Shown here: positions 9,850-20,678 of the stretch, piece by piece
Layout of the letters: each line of letters begins with the position of its first letter
How positions within the stretch are numbered: position 1 is the first letter of the stretch
Source of the DNA: Peronospora farinosa
Taxonomy: Eukaryota; Oomycota; Peronosporomycetes; Peronosporales; Peronosporaceae
Length of the DNA stretch: 64,000 nucleotides
Assembly (NCBI GenBank): GCA_947646735.1
Contig: CANTFK010000993.1
Location: 186,001-250,000 of the forward strand
Direction of reading: 5' to 3'
Position numbers and translations under genes: made by a program
The notes under the pieces: model-generated
Databases searched by the model: none
Seen by the model: only the letters and a program-made list of their open reading frames with translations
What the model was told of the DNA's origin: nothing

Positions 9850-10913
9850 GTGGTGACTCGAAGAACGAGCACCAGAAGTATTAAGACGATCAAGGGCACG
9901 TCGAAACGAGTGACCCTTGGATCAGTTTCGGTCCAAGAGGACGGACCTACGAACGAGTTGTTCGAGGCCGTCGAAGACAAAATGCCGGAGGCATCCTCAG
10001 TTGAGGTGCTCCAACTTGTCTTGGCATCTGCCGAGGAGATAATAAATCTCTCGGAGATGACGTGGGATCTGTTCCTGTCAGAATTAAAGGAAGGAAGATC
10101 CACGAGATAGTCGCACCAGTTCCAGACGAGAACGTGGTGGACTGTTGCTCTTCATCCACAATGGATGAGAGCGTCTTGGAGACCGACAAAAAGAAACGGT
10201 TCGCTGCCCAAGGCTGGGGTGACTTGAAGGACAGCCCGTTCTATGATGTTCTGTGGAAACACCGTGATGTGTTTCCAGCAGAAGTGCCGAGCCGCCTACC
10301 GGCCGATAGGGGCATCAGGCACGAAGTTGACCTGGAACCTGGCACCAAGTATTGTGTGACCAGGCAATGGCCGTTGCCGAAGGAACAAGTCGATTACATC
10401 GATGAGTTCTTCGACAAGCGAGCCAAGGCGGGACATGTACGTGAGAGCAAGTCGCCTCACTGCAGCCCGACCTTCTGTGTGTGTAAAGCAAAAGGTGGAT
10501 GGCGCGTGGTTCATGCTTATAATAAGCTGAACACGGCCACCATCCCGGCTCAAACGCCGATCCCGCGGAAAGATCTTTTGTTGAATTCCATGGGAAAGTC
10601 AACTATCTTTTCCGCGTTGGATCTGAAGGATGGCTACTATCAGGTTCTCATGAGAGATACCGATGTAGCCAAAACGGCAGTAAGCACCCCAAGCGGTATG
10701 CTGTGGGAGTGGCTTGTGATGCCACAAGGGTTGAAAAATGCTCCGGAAACATTCAACCGAGTGGTGGCTCACGTGATGCGTCAGCACCGTGACTACGCAC
10801 CCCATTACTTTGAAGATATATTCGTGCATAGTAGGTCGGAGGAAGGGCTGAGCGCGATAGAGTCGCACAAGTGCCATCTAGACGCTGTGTTGCAGACTCT
10901 GGGTGACGCTTAA
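9850..10913 (+). pseudogene. Reverse transcriptase of element A
   Basis: Ty3-type RT. The linker frame 9850-10110 shifts by one base near 10095 into the RT frame 10062-10913. Motifs in order: YCVTRQWPLPKEQVDYID, a GGWRVVHAYNKLN segment, FSALDLKDGYYQ, LVMPQGLKNAPETFNR and the catalytic box near 10806. That box reads Y-F-E-D, with GAA at 10812-10814 replacing the first Asp codon. The substitution is shared by every copy and would be expected to cripple polymerisation. The frame ends in TAA after LQTLGDA, before the connection domain. Confidence 0.88.
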
Positions 10914-10933
10914 TTGTACGTAAACTTGCAAAA

Positions 10934-12490
10934 GTGCGTAAAATAGGGGTCCCCGAGATACCTTTACTGGGCTGCATCGTAGGTGCACACGGTGTACGAG
11001 CAGACCCAGAAAAGGTTAAGGATGTACAGGAATGGCCAGTCACACGACATGTGAAGGATCTGCGCCAATTCCTTGGGATTGCTACTTACTTGCATAAGTA
11101 CAGCAAGAATTATGCGGAGCAGACTAAGCCATTGTCTGATCTTTTGAAAAAGGATACAGAATGGACTTGGTCAAAGGAGCAAGAAAATGCGTTCACATCA
11201 GTGAAGCAATCTCTTGTAGAAGCACCGGTCTTGGCATTGCCAGACGCGGATAAGCCCTTTAGCGTCGTCTGCGATGCAAGCAATTTTGTAATCGGCAGCG
11301 CGCTCATGCAGAAGGATGACAACGGCGTTGACCGTGTCATTTCGTATCAGTCTTGGCTTTTAAAAGCCGTAGAGCTGAATTACCTTGTGCATGACAAGGA
11401 GCTACTTTCAATTAAGTATGCCCTTGTAAAGTTTCGGATGCACCTCTTGGGAACCGAACCTTTTGTGGTTTATACGGATCACGCATCACTGCGGACCGCT
11501 ATAAATTCACCGCACCTCTCGCCGAGAATGGCGAGATGGCTAACATTCTTCTCTGAATTTAATTTCAAAGTTGAATATAAGCCGGGTAAGTCGAATGTCT
11601 TGGCTGACGCGTTATCGCGCAGACCAGACTTAGAGGCAAGACACCAGGATAGTGTGTCTCGTGCGAAAGCACAAGTTGAGTCGTCAACATTGGCAGCCAT
11701 GAAGGTCTACCATGTGACGAGCTCAATGGCCTCCGATATCAAGGAGTGTTACAGTCAGGACGAACATTGTCGCCTGCTGTTGGATCATTTTGGTGGACGA
11801 AAGGTTACCCTTCCGTCGCACCTCAAAGCGAAGTTAAATCGCTTTAGTTACAGTGATGGCCTATTATGGCATCAACTGTCACCCTGTGATCCCTTGAGAA
11901 TCTATGTCCCTCATGACACAGATCTCAAGCTGATGATACTTCACGAGTGCCATGATGCGCCATCTAGTGGGCATCTGGGCCGTGAAAAGACATTCTTACG
12001 AGTTTCAGAGGAATTTTGGTGGCCCCACCTATATCGGTGGGTGGCCAACTATATTCGCTCTTGTGAAGAGTGTCAGCGCATAAAGCCTGCACCTTCAAAC
12101 AGTGCGCCACTGAAGCCACTGCCCTTTCCAACTGAATGTTGGAAGTCGTTCAGTTTGGACTTCATGTTTGGCTTACCGCCTGGCCATAAAGGCAGGACGG
12201 GGCTCGTCGTCTTTGTCGACAGACTGAGCAAGATGGTGCATTTGGCACCATGTAGCACCAAGATCTCAGGAAAAGAGGCTGCCCTCTTGTTCCTGGATCA
12301 CGTGTATCGACTACACGGGATGCCCGAGTCCATTATATCGGACCGGGATCCGCGTTTTACGTCGGGTTTTGGCGACATGTGTTCGAGCTGCTGGGTAGCA
12401 AGCTACAAATGTCAACCGCTGACCATCCCCAGACCGATGGCCAAACAGAACGGGCCAATCGAGTCGTGGCGGATGTGTTGCGTACAATAG
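10934..12490 (+). pseudogene. RT connection, RNase H and integrase core of element A
   Basis: A 518-codon open frame. It contains the RT thumb region (RQFLGIATYLHKY), Ty3-type RNase H (VVCDASNF, HDKELLSI, VYTDHASL, ending LADALSRRPD), the integrase HHCC zinc domain (H-E-C-H, GHLGREKTF, SCEECQRIK) and the first two catalytic acidic residues of the DDE triad (LDFMFGLP; SDRDPRFTS). One T is missing in a TTTTGG run at about 12367 (E has five T), so the frame runs out before the third acidic residue, which lies in the overlapping frame 12379-12582. Confidence 0.9.
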
Positions 12491-13797
12491 CGACTCCCAA
12501 AGAATGGACCAAGCAATTGCCATTCGTGGAATTTGCTATTAATAACAGTGTATACGCCAGTACGGGTGAATCACCGTTTTAAATTAACGGACTGCGTCAT
12601 CCTCGAACGCCAGTCTCGTTTGTACGCAGCCCGAGTCTTAGTGGGGGAGGGCCCCTCACTTCGCTCGGTGCAAATGCCAAAAAGGGCCAAGGTTGCCCTA
12701 GTGACACTGCTAATTTAGCAGTGGTCACGTCACCTATAGGTGTCACAGAGGAGGCACGGCAAGAAATGCCAGCGCTCCTTGAGGATGACACTATAGTGTT
12801 ATCAACAGCGTCGACCCATGCACGACCTCTTGGAGGCGTCATAGGCGAGCTGGATGCAAAAAGCGTGAGCGACGCTCAGCACTTTGTGGATAAGCGATTA
12901 GACATCACACGTAAAGTCCGTGACGCGATGGCAAGCGCACAGGACAAGCAAAAACAATATGCGGACCAGCATGTTTGCAAAAACAATGAGCACTTTAGTG
13001 TTGGGAACAAAGTGCTATTAAGTACTGCTACCCCACCTAATAATGCAATCTATGTACTACCTGGTGGTACTACTAAGCTATTGCCCCGATTCATTGGGCC
13101 CTTTACGGTGGTCGAGGAGTTTGGAGACCTATATTATAGGCTCACTCTCCCACCGTATATGAAGGTGCACCCCGTATTTTACGTGGGTCGTCTGAAACGG
13201 TATGTAGATCCAGAAGAGATCACATATCCACATCGGTCTAACGAGACCGATGGTGACGTCGACTGTGAGTCGAGCGTCGCGACCGATCCGGCGAAGAGGA
13301 AGCCGAGAGGCTCCCCGTGTATGAACGAGGCGATAGAGGACTCGGTGATCGAGGAGGACTCCGCGCTTGACGCGGGTCTATCATCACCAATCGCTCTAAG
13401 ATGTCCAAGCGGGTCTTCAGGCGGTCATACCCCTGACGATCCCTCGCCCTCACATCGTGCAGATCCGAGGTCAGTCGCGAGACTTGACTCTCGAGATCTG
13501 TCACCTGCCTCTTCAGCGCAGCAGACTCAGCCTGCGACTGAACAGCAGCAGGGTAGGCAGCCGCGAGTAGGTGGGCGTAATCGCCACTCCTATCGGGCGC
13601 CACCGGTGTTGGTGGACACTGAAGGGAATACGCGCTTCCTTGTTGGAAGGCTGTTGCCCCACCGTTTTGTGAAGCGAAAGCTCCAAATCCTTGTCCAGTG
13701 GAAGGGTTACCCAACGAGCTTTGACTCGTGGGAGCTTGTGGACGCTTTGCGCGTTGAAGTGCCTGGGCTGGTGGCTGCTTATGTGAAGCAGCACTAG
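12379..13797 (+). pseudogene. Integrase C-terminus with chromodomain, element A
   Basis: It continues the integrase in frame 1: TADHPQTDGQTERANRV carries the catalytic Glu, then a TAA at 12580-12582 (TAC in E) interrupts. The rest, open to 13797, has the C-terminal GPY/F-type module (LLPRFIGPFTVVEEFGDLYYRL, HPVFYVGRLKRY), an acidic/Ser/Gln-rich linker and a chromodomain at about 13600-13790 (FLVGRLL, ILVQWKGYPTSFDSWE). The aromatic and Trp positions suit histone-tail binding, which in chromoviruses guides integration. The last 560 bp also encode the antisense ORF on the other strand. Confidence 0.87.
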
Positions 13798-14666
13798 CTG
13801 TCGTCTTTCTGCTAGGTCCGGAAGGACTAGCAGAAGAAGCGTGGCGAGAATTAATTGGGGGTCGCTTACCGCCCATAATTTCATGCGCACGCTTCATGGC
13901 GAAGCTGATTCGCTGCGACCGTTGTTTCGTTGCATCTTCATGCAAGGTAACACGGCGCCGAAGTTCAGCTTCATAGTCGTCGGCTGTTTCGTTAGAACGC
14001 AGCACGACTGGAATTGGGAAAAAACGACCAAGTGCTTTGCCCTGCTTTTTCCACAAAGGAAAGACGCTATAGAATCTATGAGCGTCTATAGTGGCACGCT
14101 GCAAAAGCGCTAGACCCATCCGAGTTCATCCACTCAGATGGAGGTGGCATTGGTGGCAAGCCACAACTCACGTAGCCGCCCTCGCGACGGCGGGCTAGTG
14201 AGGCCGAAGGTGTACTTGGTGGAGCTTTCAGCTCACACTCACCTGAGTCCGACTCTCCATTATGGATTGTCAAGACATCAGCTTGAGGAGTCACATCTGA
14301 CTGAGTCGCGACTACTTCTTTCGAAGTAGCGTGCTCAGTCTTAGTCTCTGCGCTCGTAGGCGCAGACGACGGGGTTTTGCCTTCGCTTGTAGGAAGCATA
14401 GATGCTTCCTCAAGGACGGGTGCCTCAAATGATGGAGACATATGTCCCATCAATGCACTATGCTCATCTCCACTTTGGGGTGATGGCAATGGCGTAGTCT
14501 CATTGTAATCTACGATGAGAGATGGATCTTCATCCACATTATAGTGAGATGGAAGATTCACACTCAGTGCCTGAAGCACTTTGCGACGGATGCGATAAAG
14601 CGCGGCGCGTGCGCTTAGTGCTGGACTGCATGGGTGCCTTTGCAGGCGAACCATCAGCCTTACCAC
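13238..14666 (-). CDS. Antisense 3' ORF of element A (acidic, coiled-coil, RS-rich)
   Basis: Two overlapping minus-strand frames, 14666-14076 (196 codons) and 14119-13238 (293 codons), offset by one base near 14100. Product 1 is acidic and Pro/Ser/Thr-rich (SHYNVDEDPSLIVD, SPQSGDEHSALMGHMSPSFE). Product 2 has a basic helical start, a coiled coil (ALKRQVTDLESQVSRL, RLDILERLV) and an Arg/Ser-rich tail with many RS dipeptides. In subfamily 2 (E, F) the two parts join in one frame, so they are probably one ancestral protein. The region before 13797 lies outside pol, so its openness is not a by-product of pol coding. Transcription would start in or near the 3' LTR reading inward. Function unknown; a nuclear role is a guess from the RS tail. 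Confidence 0.6.
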
Positions 14667-14771
14667 GTTTCGGTGGAATGAGAATTGAGCAGACTAAAGC
14701 GGCGCGTTTATAACGGCTCGCCAGTCTCTCTGTCTCATAGGCGATGTTTTACAAGATGTAAAAATCGTTTT

Positions 14772-14784
14772 AAACGGGGGATGG
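14772..14784 (+). other. Polypurine tract of element A
   Basis: AAACGGGGGATGG lies immediately before the TGTAAC of the 3' LTR, the position of the plus-strand primer. Copies E and F have AGAGGAGGATGG at the same place. Confidence 0.75.
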
Positions 14785-15382
14785 TGTAACAGGGCATCTA
14801 GTTACACGTAAACATTAAGTAATATACTTAATGTTTGGTCTAAAAGTATCCATGATTACTTTTGACCTGTCACTGGGTGCGATACACAAATGTGATCCAC
14901 CCTCGTGAATGTGATATCCATTAATGGATTCACATGAGAAGGGATGACGCTAGTTGAAGCTAGGCATCACGACGTCTCAGAAGGACGTCAGTTGCGATCT
15001 TAAATCTCTAGATTTAAGCTCATGCGACAGGATACGCTTCTAAAGAGTCGCGTATCCGATCTATATATATATAGCCAATCAGTAGTTAAGCATATATTTA
15101 GTTATAATTAATTAAATATAGCTCAGTCTTGAATTTGCTAACACCAAAGCACCACGCACGAGAAGCTATAAAGCTTCTGCGTGACGTCGGTGCCTTCTTG
15201 TCTTAACAGTTCGTTGCACTCTCGCTTGAGCGAGAGGCAGCTGGTGGTACGACTTCTTAAGCAGTCGACCAACCTCCCAACCACCCTCGCACGCGAAGGT
15301 AAGACGGTATAACCGCTTCATCACTTGTGCATAAGGTGTGTGTTAGTAGTACGAGGCAACTTCGTTGAAGTGCTCGTCTACA
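14785..15382 (+). repeat. 3' LTR of element A (type 1)
   Basis: 598 bp, TGTAAC to TCTACA. Several bases (AAGCTCATGCG, TTAATGG, CATGAG) match the 3' LTR of B rather than A's own 5' LTR. Confidence 0.92.
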
Positions 15383-16514
15383 GTGGTGCTATACTGCATG
15401 GTATTCCAACAGCCGATGATGAGCTTGTCTGTCACGAGGCAAGCGCTCACGCGATGTGGTCGCGCTTTCTCGATAAGCAATTCAAGAGAGAGTATGTGAA
15501 TCACATTTTGCACGACAACTGCTGTATGCAAACAAGTATACGCATGATAGAAACATGAATGATTGGCTACGTGAGATGGTACTTCAGTGGAATGAGCTGC
15601 AACATTACCAAAACGTCCTCCTTAATGAAGAGTTAGCCGAGATAATTGTAAGCAGTGAGTTTCAGACACATCGTGAGGTTGTTAGGCAATTCTTTAAGCA
15701 TTACGACTTTGTGATTCAGCGTTTGGCTCCGTCGTCGGCACAAGTGATGAATGCTCTTCGAGCAGAATCGGAGCTGGATTCCCGAAGCAGCGAAACACAA
15801 ATACCCAATATCTGTGCTGCTCAAACTGAGCCAAACAAACGGCTACACAGACATATTCAGAAACCCTGGAAAGAGAAGCGACGAGGTCGAAGTCAATATA
15901 AGGCCCATGGCAGAAACCATTACCAGAAGTCGGGTGAAGGTAGTGGCAAGGCTTTAACAGTAAAGAAGTATCATGGAGACAATCGTGAATGCTGGAACTG
16001 TCATGAAAAGGGCCATATCCAGCGAGATTGCACACGTCCGAAGTACGCCATAGATAATTCCAAGTCGCAACTTTCGGAGCGGAAACGCTGGGAAAATAGA
16101 AAGCAGAGTAAATGCCAATTTGGGAACAGAAGAGAAGTTGCCATGCTGTCGCGTCAAACGGATGATACTATCAATGCTGTTAAGAAGGATACACGTGATA
16201 TGACCATTGCATGGGTCCTTGATTCAGCAATTTATTGTCATGTATGCACGCATAAGGAGATTCTGATGAATTTGCGATTCAATGATGGACCGATGGTGTT
16301 TGAATGGGAAGGCAAAGCTTCTCAATGTACAGAACAGATTGGAGAAGTGGAACTTAAATTAAGGAATGATACTTCCCCTCATACTATGAATCTCCTTTCT
16401 TTATCAAACGTTCTTTTTTCACCGACTGGAACAACAAATTTGTTAAGCTTGGATAGGCTGGAACAAGATGGATGGAACTTTCTCAAGCTCAAGCAAAGCA
16501 ATGCGCTTGGCTGA
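15383..16514 (+). pseudogene. Ty1/copia gag and protease fragment
   Basis: Copia-type gag begins right at the end of A's 3' LTR, already inside the domain (IPTADDELVCHEASAHAMW, EYVNHILH). It continues in the frame 15555-16514, with a CCHC knuckle CWNCHEKGHIQRDC at about 15990-16031. The protease follows: WVLDSAIYCHVC, where the expected D-S-G reads D-S-A. The C-terminus has LLSLSNVLFSPTGTTNLLS, the usual copia protease end. The 5' LTR and gag start are missing, cut by element A. Confidence 0.85.
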
Positions 16515-17140
16515 AAAGGGTGATTTGCTACTGCTGTTAGTAGAAAATCATGGTCGTTATCGCCTCATATCCTTAGCTGTCTCGGTGAGCCAAGTGAAGT
16601 CTCTTTCACATGCCAATAAGCGAGCTTTCTCGTTATGGCATACCCGCCTTGGTCACATAAATTATGGGGCCTTGCAACGGATGATAAGAAGCAATACAGT
16701 GCATGGTTTAGCCATGACTGGTAGCGTTCGTACCCCGAGAAACCGATGCTGGACATGTATCCAATCACGTATGCAGCGAATGTCCTACAAAAACTTAGTA
16801 ACTACACGGTCGACAGTACCATATCAGAAGCTAAGATCTGATATGTGCTACATTGGTGTGGGTTACGTATGACGGGTATAAACACTTCCAGATCATTCAA
16901 GATGAGGCAACACGTTACGTATGGGGATTTTTACTAAAAGAAAAACGAGAGGCTACTACTGTAGTCATTTCTCATTTGGCATGGCTTATTGCACAAGGCC
17001 ATCACATTCAAGTGTTTTCCACTGACCAAGGAAGGGAACTTGTGAACCGACAATTGAAACAGTTTCTTCGCCAACACGGAGTGGAATTTTGTGGACTATG
17101 CGTATAGCCCACAGGAGAATGGCTTAGTTGAACGGATGAA
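16468..17140 (+). pseudogene. Ty1/copia integrase fragment
   Basis: The pre-integrase motif LWHTRLGHINYGALQRM and C-x2-C (CWTCIQ) are followed, after a frameshift near 16860, by the integrase core with ATRYVWGFLL, FSTDQGRELVNRQLKQFL and an out-of-frame YSPQENGLVERMN at about 17104-17140. The element stops abruptly there at a tandem duplication. RT and RNase H are absent. It fills most of the spacer between the A and B inverted copies. Confidence 0.85.
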
Positions 17141-17218
17141 CGGCAAGTCCAGCGCAGGCTGAGATGGGGTCGTGTCGTGATCGAACGGCAAGTCCAGCAC
17201 AGGCTGAGATGGGGTCGT
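17138..17218 (+). repeat. Tandem 36-bp duplication at a copia break
   Basis: Units 17138-17173 and 17183-17218 (GAACGGCAAGTCCAGC-CAGG...) differ at one base and are 9 bp apart. They sit exactly where the copia integrase is lost. Confidence 0.85.
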
Positions 17219-17673
17219 ATGCTGGTTAAAACGTTCAAACACTCGAGACGTATGTCTTCGAAGCGGTCCCATGTGGGACACGCGGCGTCTACAGACGCAT
17301 AGTACGTCGGCGGCCATTCTCTGTACATACCATCGAGCTTAAAAATGGCTATATCAACTCGTTGTTGCTCTGACCTGAGGGTAGTGGCATTCACCGCCAT
17401 TTTCACCTCTCGGATTCAGAGAAGAAGGTAAACCCCTCTTTCCTCTCGAAAGTCTATAAGCTTAGGGGAATCGGACGAGCCTTTCAATCATCATCGGGCA
17501 CCGGGATGTAATGCGGAGGCACAGCTGACGCTGAATGATTTTGAACATGCCTGATCTGCGACGGCAAGCATAGAACGCCCCCACCCAGAGATCGCAAGTT
17601 CTTTTCCTTGTCCGTTCCTCGTCCTAGTAGCCGGTGCGTTCGTCGAGTGCGATTCCAATCTACAATTCGATAA
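17219..17673 (-). other. Spacer with possible minus-strand copia gag start
   Basis: The minus frame from 17406 begins MKMAV and contains a FKLDGMYREW motif like the start of copia gag (KLDG-N-F/Y--W), losing similarity near 17230. Between 17410 and 17673 I see no coding feature; it could be a leader of that fragment. The right limit is the 3' LTR of B. Confidence 0.4.
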
Positions 17674-18272
17674 TGTAGACGGGCACTTCTACGAAGTTGC
17701 CTCGTACTACGAGCACACACCTTATGCACAAGCGAGGAAGCGGTTATACCGTCTTACCTTCGCGTGCGAGGGTGATTAGGAGGTTGGTAGACTGCTTACG
17801 CAGTCGTACCACCACTTGCCTCTCGCTTAAGCGAGAGTGCAACGAACTGTTAAGACAAGAAGGCACCGACGTCACGCAGAAACTTTATAGCTTCTCGTGC
17901 GTGGTGCTTTGGTGTTAGCAAATTCAAGACTGAGCTATATTTAATTAATTATAACTAAATATATGCTTAACTACTGATTGGCTATATATATATAGATCGG
18001 ATACGCGACTCTTTAGAAGCGTATCCTGTCGCATGAGCTTAAATCTAGAGATTTAAGATCGCAACTGACGTCCTTCTGAGACGTCGTGATGCCTAGCTTC
18101 AACTAGCGTCATCCCTTCTCATGTGAATCCATTAATGGATATCACATTCACGAGGGTGGATCACATTTGTGTATCGCACCCAAGTGACAGGTCAAAAGTA
18201 ATCATGGATACTTTTAGACCAAACATTAAGTATATTACTTAATGTTTACGTGTAACTAGATGCCCTGTTACA
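17674..18272 (-). repeat. 3' LTR of element B (type 1)
   Basis: 599 bp, nearly identical to the 3' LTR of A, in inverse orientation. The polypurine tract follows at 18273-18285. Confidence 0.92.
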
Positions 18273-18390
18273 CCATCCCCCGTTTAAAACGATTTTTACA
18301 TCTTGTAAAACATCGCCTATGAGACAGAGAGACTGGCGAGCCGTTATAAACGCGCCGCTTTAGTCTACTCAATTCTCATTCCACCGAAAC

Positions 18391-19819
18391 GTGGTAAGGC
18401 TGATGGGTCGCCTGCAAAGGCACCCATGCAGTCCAGCACTAAGCGCACGCGCCGCGCTTTATCGCATCCGTCGCAAAGTGCTTCAGGCACTGAGTGTGAA
18501 TCTTCCATCTCACTATAATGTGGATGAAGATCCATCTCTCATCGTAGATTACAATGAGACTACGCCATTGCCATCACCCCAAAGTGGAGATGAGCATAGT
18601 GCATTGATGGGACATATGTCTCCATCATTTGAGGCACCCGTCCTTGAGGAAGCATCTATGCTTCCTACAAGCGAAGGCAAAACCCCGTCGTCTGCGCCTA
18701 CGAGCGCAGAGACTAAGACTGAGCACGCTACTTCGAAAGAAGTAGTCGCGACTCAGTCAGATGTGACTCCTCAAGCTGATGTCTTGACAATCCATAATGG
18801 AGAGTCGGACTCAGGTGAGTGTGAGCTGAAAGCTCCACCAAGTACACCTTCGGCCTCACTAGCCCGCCGTCGCGAGGGCGGCTACGTGAGTTGTGGCTTG
18901 CCACCAATGCCACCTCCATCTGAGTGGATGAACTCGGATGGGTCTAGCGCTTTTGCAGCGTGCCACTATAGACGCTCATAGATTCTATAGCGTCTTTCCT
19001 TTGTGGAAAAAGCAGGGCAAAGCACTTGGTCGTTTTTTCCCAATTCCAGTCGTGCTGCGTTCTAACGAAACAGCCGACGACTATGAAGCTGAACTTCGGC
19101 GCCGTGTTACCTTGCATGAAGATGCAACGAAACAACGGTCGCAGCGAATCAGCTTCGCCATGAAGCGTGCGCATGAAATTATGGGCGGTAAGCGACCCCC
19201 AATTAATTCTCGCCACGCTTCTTCTGCTAGTCCTTCCGGACCTAGCAGAAAGACGACAGCTAGTGCTGCTTCACATAAGCAGCCACCAGCCCAGGCACTT
19301 CAACGCGCAAAGCGTCCACAAGCTCCCACGAGTCAAAGCTCGTTGGGTAACCCTTCCACTGGACAAGGATTTGGAGCTTTCGCTTCACAAAACGGTGGGG
19401 CAACAGCCTTCCAACAAGGAAGCGCGTATTCCCTTCAGTGTCCACCAACACCGGTGGCGCCCGATAGGAGTGGCGATTACGCCCACCTACTCGCGGCTGC
19501 CTACCCTGCTGCTGTTCAGTCGCAGGCTGAGTCTGCTGCGCTGAAGAGGCAGGTGACAGATCTCGAGAGTCAAGTCTCGCGACTGACCTCGGATCTGCAC
19601 GATGTGAGGGCGAGGGATCGTCAGGGGTATGACCGCCTGAAGACCCGCTTGGACATCTTAGAGCGATTGGTGATGATAGACCCGCGTCAAGCGCGGAGTC
19701 CTCCTCGATCACCGAGTCCTCTATCGCCTCGTTCATACACGGGGAGCCTCTCGGCTTCCTCTTCGCCGGATCGGTCGCGACGCTCGACTCACAGTCGACG
19801 TCACCATCGGTCTCGTTAG
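18391..19819 (+). CDS. Antisense 3' ORF of element B
   Basis: The same two frames as in A, here 18391-18981 and 18938-19819, beginning about 120 bp inside the 3' LTR. The protein is identical to that of A except for a Val/Gly change near its N-terminus. An ATG-started frame at 18426 encodes a short KRTRR-containing peptide that is also recognisable in subfamily 2, so the true N-terminus may lie in that frame. Confidence 0.6.
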
Positions 19820-20678
19820 ACCGATGTGGATATGTGATCTCTTCTGGATCTACATACCGTTTCAGACGACCCACGTAAAATACGGGGTGCACCTTCATAT
19901 ACGGTGGGAGAGTGAGCCTATAATATAGGTCTCCAAACTCCTCGACCACCGTAAAGGGCCCAATGAATCGGGGCAATAGCTTAGTAGTACCACCAGGTAG
20001 TACATAGATTGCATTATTAGGTGGGGTAGCAGTACTTAATAGCACTTTGTTCCCAACACTAAAGTGCTCATTGTTTTTGCAAACATGCTGGTCCGCATAT
20101 TGTTTTTGCTTGTCCTGTGCGCTTGCCATCGCGTCACGGACTTTACGTGTGATGGCTAATCGCTCATCCACAAAGTGCTGAGCGTCGCTCACGCTTTTTG
20201 CATCCAGCTCGCCTATGACGCCTCCAAGAGGTCGTGCATGGGTCGACGCTGTTGATAACACTATAGTGTCATCCTCAAGGAGCGCTGGCATTTCTTGCCG
20301 TGCCTCCTCTGTGACACCTATAGGTGACGTGACCACTGCTAAATTAGCAGTGTCACTAGGGCAACCTTGGCCCTTTTTGGCATTTGCACCGAGCGAAGTG
20401 AGGGGCCCTCCCCCACTAAGACTCGGGCTGCGTACAAACGAGACTGGCGTTCGAGGATGACGCAGTCCGTTAATTTAAAACGGTGATTCACCCGTACTGG
20501 CGTATACACTGTTATTAATAGCAAATTCCACGAATGGCAATTGCTTGGTCCATTCTTTGGGAGTCGCTATTGTACGCAACACATCCGCCACGACTCGATT
20601 GGCCCGTTCTGTTTGGCCATCGGTCTGGGGATGGTCAGCGGTTGACATTTGTAGCTTGCTACCCAGCAGCTCGAACAC
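19260..20678 (-). pseudogene. Integrase C-terminus with chromodomain, element B
   Basis: It matches A over the catalytic-Glu segment, the TAA nonsense codon, the GPF module and the chromodomain. It differs from A at a few sites: DERLAITRK instead of DKRLDITRK, the E-like state. Confidence 0.86.

Larger units (their letters stand above)
7285..15382 (+). mobile_element. Element A: Ty3/gypsy chromodomain retrotransposon, defective
   Basis: A complete-length copy with layout 5' LTR, primer-binding site, gag, protease, RT, RNase H, integrase with chromodomain, antisense ORF, polypurine tract, 3' LTR. It is the only copy here whose two LTRs are the same subtype (type 1); they differ at roughly a dozen positions over about 597 bp. 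No target-site duplication is visible: the left flank is TTATC and the right flank GTGGT. Element B is its near-identical inverted copy, facing it tail-to-tail across 2.3 kb. Coding regions carry stops and frameshifts, so it is not autonomous as read. Confidence 0.93.

Noticed and set aside
7285..15382. Target-site duplications of A
   Set aside because: The 4-5 bases on the two sides (TTATC and GTGGT) do not match; the same negative result holds for B, C and E.
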